DNA of 8,794 bases from Bacillota bacterium (GTDB lineage: Bacteria > Bacillota_E > JAJZYS01 > JAJYTV01). The stretch lies in assembly GCA_021845645.1 (NCBI GenBank), contig JAJZVM010000169.1:1-8794 (forward strand). The letters run 5' to 3'. Below are positions 5,774 through 8,794 of this stretch, in pieces (position 1 is the first letter of the stretch; each line of letters begins with the position of its first letter). A program made the translations under genes and the position numbers. The notes beneath the pieces are model-generated. The model had not been told where the DNA came from and made no database searches. It saw nothing but the letters and a program-made list of their open reading frames with translations.

Positions 5774-6976
5774 GTGGCGGGAGAAGGTGCGGACCTGCAG
5801 CGCAGGGGCACTCAGCCGCAGACGGACCGCGTGTTTACGTGGGACGAGGAGCCCGAGCAGGAGGACATCCGGGAGGCGATCTGGGAGCTCGCGCGCGAGG
5901 GCGAGTGGATCGTGCAGCCGGTCCCTGAGCCCTATGCACTGGCCCCTACGAAGTTCGGCCGACAGAAGAAGATCCCGCTGACCCATACCTGGCACCACAA
6001 GAGCTGCGGCCAGTGCGGCCACATCCCGGGATACTCGACGTCGATCTTCTGGCTGCACAGGGTTCTGGGTTGCGACTACATTGATCCGAGCGACCAGACC
6101 TCATGCACAGCCTGGAACTACTATGCATCGGCCACTTCGAACCAGGCGGCGCAGGCGGCCGTGGCGGCGCGCAACTTTGCGGCGGCCTACGCGACGGGCT
6201 ACTATCCCCTGATCCACTGCGGCACGAGCTTCGGCCACTACAAGGACGTCCGGCACGAACTCGTGCACGACCACAAGCTGCGCCGGCAAGTCCGGGAGAT
6301 CATGGCGAAGCTGGGCCGCCCGTTCGTCATCCCGGAGGAGATCGTGCACTACAGCGAGTGGATGTACGCCATGCGCCGCGAACTCGCCGCAAGGGTTGCG
6401 TGCGACGTCCACGGCATCGTGGCCACCGTGCATCCCGCCTGCCATTACTACAAGCTGCAGACCGGCGACGCGATCTACGACCCCGAGATCTACGGCGGCC
6501 AGCGCACAGCAGCCGTGACCGGAGTGGTGCAGGCGCTGGGCGCACAGGTGGCCGATTACTCGACGTGGTTCGATTGCTGCGGCTTCGGTTTCCGCCATAT
6601 CCTCGTACAACGCGACTTCACACGCAGTTTTGCCACCATCCGGAAGATCGGCGTGATGATCGACGAGGCGAACCCCGATGTTGTGCTGACGCACGACACC
6701 GGCTGTGTCACGGCCCTCGACAAGAGCCAGTTCGCGGTGCGCGCACACAATTTCAAAGTCGGCGTGCCGGTGATGTCCGAGGCTCAGTTCGCCGCCCTGG
6801 CGATGGGAGCCCACCCCTTTCGGGTCGCCCAGTTGCACTGGCACTCCACCGACTACACGGGGCTCCTGGAGAAGATGGGCATCGACGTTGAGCGGGCGAC
6901 GATCGAGCTGCAGGACGACCTGCATCGCATCGCCGACGGCTCCATGCCGCATTTGACCTGGGAAGCTGTGCTCTGA
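5774..6976 (+). CDS. HdrB-like CCG-domain protein with altered cysteine motifs (sHdrB1-type)
   Basis: The 400-residue protein belongs to the HdrB/CCG (cysteine-rich domain) family, whose members bind noncubane [4Fe-4S] clusters at the thiol/disulfide site. Canonical motifs are CX31-39CCX35-36CX2C. Here the N-terminal motif reads C78-X31-SC(110-111)-X37-C149-X2-S152. The C-terminal one reads C223-X44-CC(268-269)GFGF-X-C311-X2-A314. Cysteines at three expected positions are thus Ser, Ser and Ala, while extra cysteines occur at 81, 100 and 210. About 70 residues precede the first cysteine, a longer N-terminus than in a minimal HdrB. Histidines cluster near the motifs (HHKSC, HPACHYY). The GTG at 5774 has AAAGGAGGGGG nine bases upstream; the frame extends 14 codons further but overlaps this site. 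It should pair with the HdrC-like protein encoded just before it. Whether it binds one, two or no noncubane clusters cannot be judged here. Confidence 0.78.
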   Translation: MAGEGADLQRRGTQPQTDRVFTWDEEPEQEDIREAIWELAREGEWIVQPVPEPYALAPTKFGRQKKIPLTHTWHHKSCGQCGHIPGYSTSIFWLHRVLGCDYIDPSDQTSCTAWNYYASATSNQAAQAAVAARNFAAAYATGYYPLIHCGTSFGHYKDVRHELVHDHKLRRQVREIMAKLGRPFVIPEEIVHYSEWMYAMRRELAARVACDVHGIVATVHPACHYYKLQTGDAIYDPEIYGGQRTAAVTGVVQALGAQVADYSTWFDCCGFGFRHILVQRDFTRSFATIRKIGVMIDEANPDVVLTHDTGCVTALDKSQFAVRAHNFKVGVPVMSEAQFAALAMGAHPFRVAQLHWHSTDYTGLLEKMGIDVERATIELQDDLHRIADGSMPHLTWEAVL

Positions 6977-7001
6977 ACAAGCGGCTGAAGGAGGCCGGAT
7001 G

Positions 7002-8069
7002 ATGGCGGCCACAGATACGATACTCGTGATCGGAGCGGGGCCCGCAGGGCTTGAAGCGGCGCGCGGCGCCGCCGGACTCGGCAAGAGGGTCGTCCTGGTC
7101 GAGGCGAGGGAGGCGATCGGCGGTACGCCGTACGCCGAGTACGCGACCCTGACCCCTGACCTGCGTGATACCAAAGAGGCCATGCGCGCCTTGCTCGAGG
7201 AGGTGCAGGCGGACCCGGCGATCGACCTGCGGGTTGGGACGAAGGTGGTGGCGAGCAGCGGCGCAGTGCCCGACTTCCACGTCGCACTGCGCGGCCCCAG
7301 CGGAGACGTCGTGACGGAAGAGGTCGGGGCGGTGGTCGTCGCCACAGGGTTTCAGCACTTTGATCCAGGGCGCGCCACCCAGATTTACGGCTACTACGAA
7401 TACCCGGACGTGATCACGCTCGTCGACGCGGAGCGCATGTTCAAGCAGGGCAAGGTCGTGCGCCCTTCGGACGGCACGCCGCCCGAACGCGTAGCCTTCA
7501 TCCAGTGCGTCGGCTCGCGCGACCGCCAGGTCGGCAACACCTACTGCTCGAAGGTGTGCTGCGGTGTCGCCTCCAAGCAGGCGATCGAGATCAAGGAACT
7601 GCTGCCCGCAACGAAGGTGTTCATCTTCTACATCGACATGCGCACCTACGGGTTCTGGGAGGACCAGCTCTACTGGCGCGCCCAGGAGGAGCACCACGTG
7701 AACTACATCCGGGGCGTCGTCACTGAGGTCACGAAGCGGGGCAACCGCCTTCTGTTGAAGGGCGAGGATACCACCTTCGGCAAGCCGCTCGAACTGGAGA
7801 TGGACCTCGTGATTCTCTCGGTCGGGATGGAGCCCAGCCGCGGCACGCGCGAGGTGGCCAGCATCTTCGGGCTGCCCTTGGAGTCCCACGGATTCGTCGA
7901 GACGGTGGGAGGACCGCTCGACGCCGTCTCCACACCGGTGCCAGGCATCTTCGTCTCAGGCACGGCGGCTGGTCCGCGCGACCTCGAGGAATCAGTGTCG
8001 ATGGGCGGCGCGGCAGCCCTGAAGGCGGTTCTGCTGCTCAATCGGCTGCAGCAGCCGGCCGCACGATGA
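7002..8069 (+). CDS. Short HdrA-like FAD protein (sHdrA-type)
   Basis: The 355-residue flavoprotein matches the short HdrA of the sulfur-oxidising sHdr complex. It has a Rossmann motif GAGPAG (11-16), IGGTP (39-43), a second FAD-associated stretch VVVATGF (111-117), IQCVGSRDRQVGN (167-179), and CX3CC at 182-187 in YCSKVCCGVASKQ. It also has FIFYIDMRTYGFW and, near the end, GIFVSGTAAGP. Cys 169, 182, 186 and 187 are its only cysteines, so it lacks the ferredoxin domains of methanogen HdrA and the extra clusters of QmoA, with which it shares the CX3CC core. Two adjacent ATG codons (6999 and 7002) follow AAGGAGG; 7002 has the better 7-base spacing. The gap from the HdrB-like gene is 25 bases, and the stop overlaps the next ATG by four bases. 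It is expected to form a complex with the HdrC- and HdrB-like proteins and handle electrons released as sulfane sulfur is oxidised. QmoA-like function is less likely because of its size. Confidence 0.85.
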   Translation: MAATDTILVIGAGPAGLEAARGAAGLGKRVVLVEAREAIGGTPYAEYATLTPDLRDTKEAMRALLEEVQADPAIDLRVGTKVVASSGAVPDFHVALRGPSGDVVTEEVGAVVVATGFQHFDPGRATQIYGYYEYPDVITLVDAERMFKQGKVVRPSDGTPPERVAFIQCVGSRDRQVGNTYCSKVCCGVASKQAIEIKELLPATKVFIFYIDMRTYGFWEDQLYWRAQEEHHVNYIRGVVTEVTKRGNRLLLKGEDTTFGKPLELEMDLVILSVGMEPSRGTREVASIFGLPLESHGFVETVGGPLDAVSTPVPGIFVSGTAAGPRDLEESVSMGGAAALKAVLLLNRLQQPAAR

Positions 8070-8779
8070 TCGCCCCGGTGGTGGACGCGGAGGACCTCGG
8101 AGAGTTCCTCCGCAGGGCGCGGGCGGCCCTGCCGGAGCAGGCGCTCCGCAGCGTGTCCGAGCGACTCGCTGTGCGCCGCCGCTGGACGCTGGAGCGCGCG
8201 GGGTCGCTCCAACCTATGGAGCTCTTCGCGCTCACGCCGGCCACTCGCCGGCTGCACGGCGAGCAGCAGGCCATCTGGTCGCGGCGGCTCACGCCGATCC
8301 TGTCCGCCATCGTGGCGGGCGACGCGGAGACGGCCATTGGCACGGCTGGCAGGTTCGCTGACCGGCCGGCCTGGCTCCTGGACTGGATGACCTTCTGGCT
8401 GCATCAGGTGGATCCCAGCCTGCCCTGGTGGGCGCGCTGGGTTTATGCGCCCGGTGCGAATACGGGGGCACTGCCTCTCGTGCTCTTGGAGCCCCAGCCC
8501 GCCCCGGCAGGAGACCTCGTGCAAGGCTACCGGCTGCTCGCCGGGGCCTGGCGCTTCCTCGCCGATGTGGTCGGCGCCGTGCAGGAGTTGCGCGAGGTCG
8601 AGGAGGTGGAGCGACCGCTGGTGGCGCTCGCCCTGGTCTACCTCACGTATCTCTACACGCTCGCGTCGTGGCGCCTCACGGAGGAGTTCACGCAGGTCCT
8701 CGGTCCCCCGGAGCAGGTTCTCGACGGCCTCTTGGGACTGAGGCGCTGGGAGGTGATGCAGGGTGTCCAGCAAGGCTAA
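8066..8779 (+). CDS. Cysteine-free hypothetical protein in the sHdr-Hyp position
   Basis: I recognise no catalytic motif in these 237 residues, and the function is unknown. The composition is Leu-, Ala-, Arg- and Trp-rich and there is not one cysteine, so it is not an iron-sulfur protein. A tryptophan cluster (W103, W107, W111, W121, W122, W125) surrounds DPSLPWWARWVYAPG. A hydrophobic helix lies at about 185-202 (LVALALVYLTYLYTL) and could be buried, sit at an interface, or be membrane-associated. No signal peptide is visible. It begins at an ATG overlapping the HdrA-like stop (ATGA), a sign of translational coupling. Canonical sHdr clusters have a conserved hypothetical gene directly after shdrA, and this gene fills that place. 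Its tight linkage suggests an assembly or structural role for the complex, but that is inference from position only. Confidence 0.72.
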   Translation: MIAPVVDAEDLGEFLRRARAALPEQALRSVSERLAVRRRWTLERAGSLQPMELFALTPATRRLHGEQQAIWSRRLTPILSAIVAGDAETAIGTAGRFADRPAWLLDWMTFWLHQVDPSLPWWARWVYAPGANTGALPLVLLEPQPAPAGDLVQGYRLLAGAWRFLADVVGAVQELREVEEVERPLVALALVYLTYLYTLASWRLTEEFTQVLGPPEQVLDGLLGLRRWEVMQGVQQG

Positions 8780-8794
8780 GTCGATTGAACTGGA
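8763..8794 (+). CDS. Start of next operon gene (cut by window edge)
   Basis: A GTG at 8763 opens a frame reading (M)SSKAKSIEL before the window ends. GGGAGGTGA lies nine bases upstream, and the start overlaps the preceding gene by 17 bases, as expected inside a coupled operon. Ten residues are too few to identify it. By analogy with sHdr clusters, an HdrC2- or HdrB3-type iron-sulfur protein would be expected here. Confidence 0.5.
   Translation, partial: MSSKAKSIEL

Noticed and set aside
4790..6058. 422-codon open frame on the minus strand
   Set aside because: Antisense to the HdrC- and HdrB-like genes; no domain, and it crosses the intergenic region.
6101..7345. 414-codon open frame on the minus strand
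   Set aside because: Antisense to the HdrB- and HdrA-like genes; low-complexity composition and no motif.
7703..8773. 356-codon open frame on the minus strand
   Set aside because: Antisense to the end of the HdrA-like gene and the hypothetical gene, which fit an overlapping operon with coupled starts.
1..8794. CRISPR arrays, tRNA or rRNA genes, insertion sequences
   Set aside because: No regularly spaced direct repeats, tRNA-like folds, transposase frames or terminal inverted repeats were seen on reading both strands.

Overview
The window is a compact, high-GC (visibly well above 60 %) bacterial sulfur-metabolism locus. Two gene sets diverge from one AT-rich intergenic region at about 4480-5044. 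Strong Shine-Dalgarno sites, GTG and TTG starts, and short gaps or overlaps between genes show tightly packed operons. The host cannot be named from this sequence. The gene content fits a sulfur-oxidising or sulfate-reducing bacterium, and the SRB-like AprA paired with Qmo (not AprM) leaves both directions of the pathway open.

Leftward arm (minus strand, read from 4478 down to 1): aprB and aprA encode the two subunits of dissimilatory adenylylsulfate (APS) reductase. They are followed by qmoA and the first 257 codons of qmoB, which encode subunits of the quinone-interacting membrane-bound oxidoreductase that exchanges electrons with AprBA. qmoB runs off the left edge, so whether a qmoC gene follows cannot be seen. 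A strong GC hairpin sits between aprA and qmoA. The start codon of qmoA is unclear: the best ribosome binding site points to an ACG.

Rightward arm (plus strand, 5045 to the end): an HdrC-like double [4Fe-4S] protein, an HdrB-like CCG-domain protein with altered cysteines, a short HdrA-like flavoprotein without ferredoxin domains, a cysteine-free hypothetical protein, and the first ten codons of a further gene. This order, C-B-A-hypothetical-next, matches the shdrC1-B1-A-hyp arrangement of the sulfur-oxidising heterodisulfide-reductase-like (sHdr) system.

Working model (inference): the sHdr arm releases sulfite from protein-bound sulfane sulfur in the cytoplasm. AprBA then oxidises sulfite to APS, handing electrons through QmoAB to the quinone pool, and Sat outside the window would finish the route to sulfate. 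The main alternative is a sulfate reducer in which the HdrCB-like pair replaces QmoC, as known for Gram-positive sulfate reducers. The short sHdrA-type protein and the adjacent hypothetical gene favour the oxidative reading.
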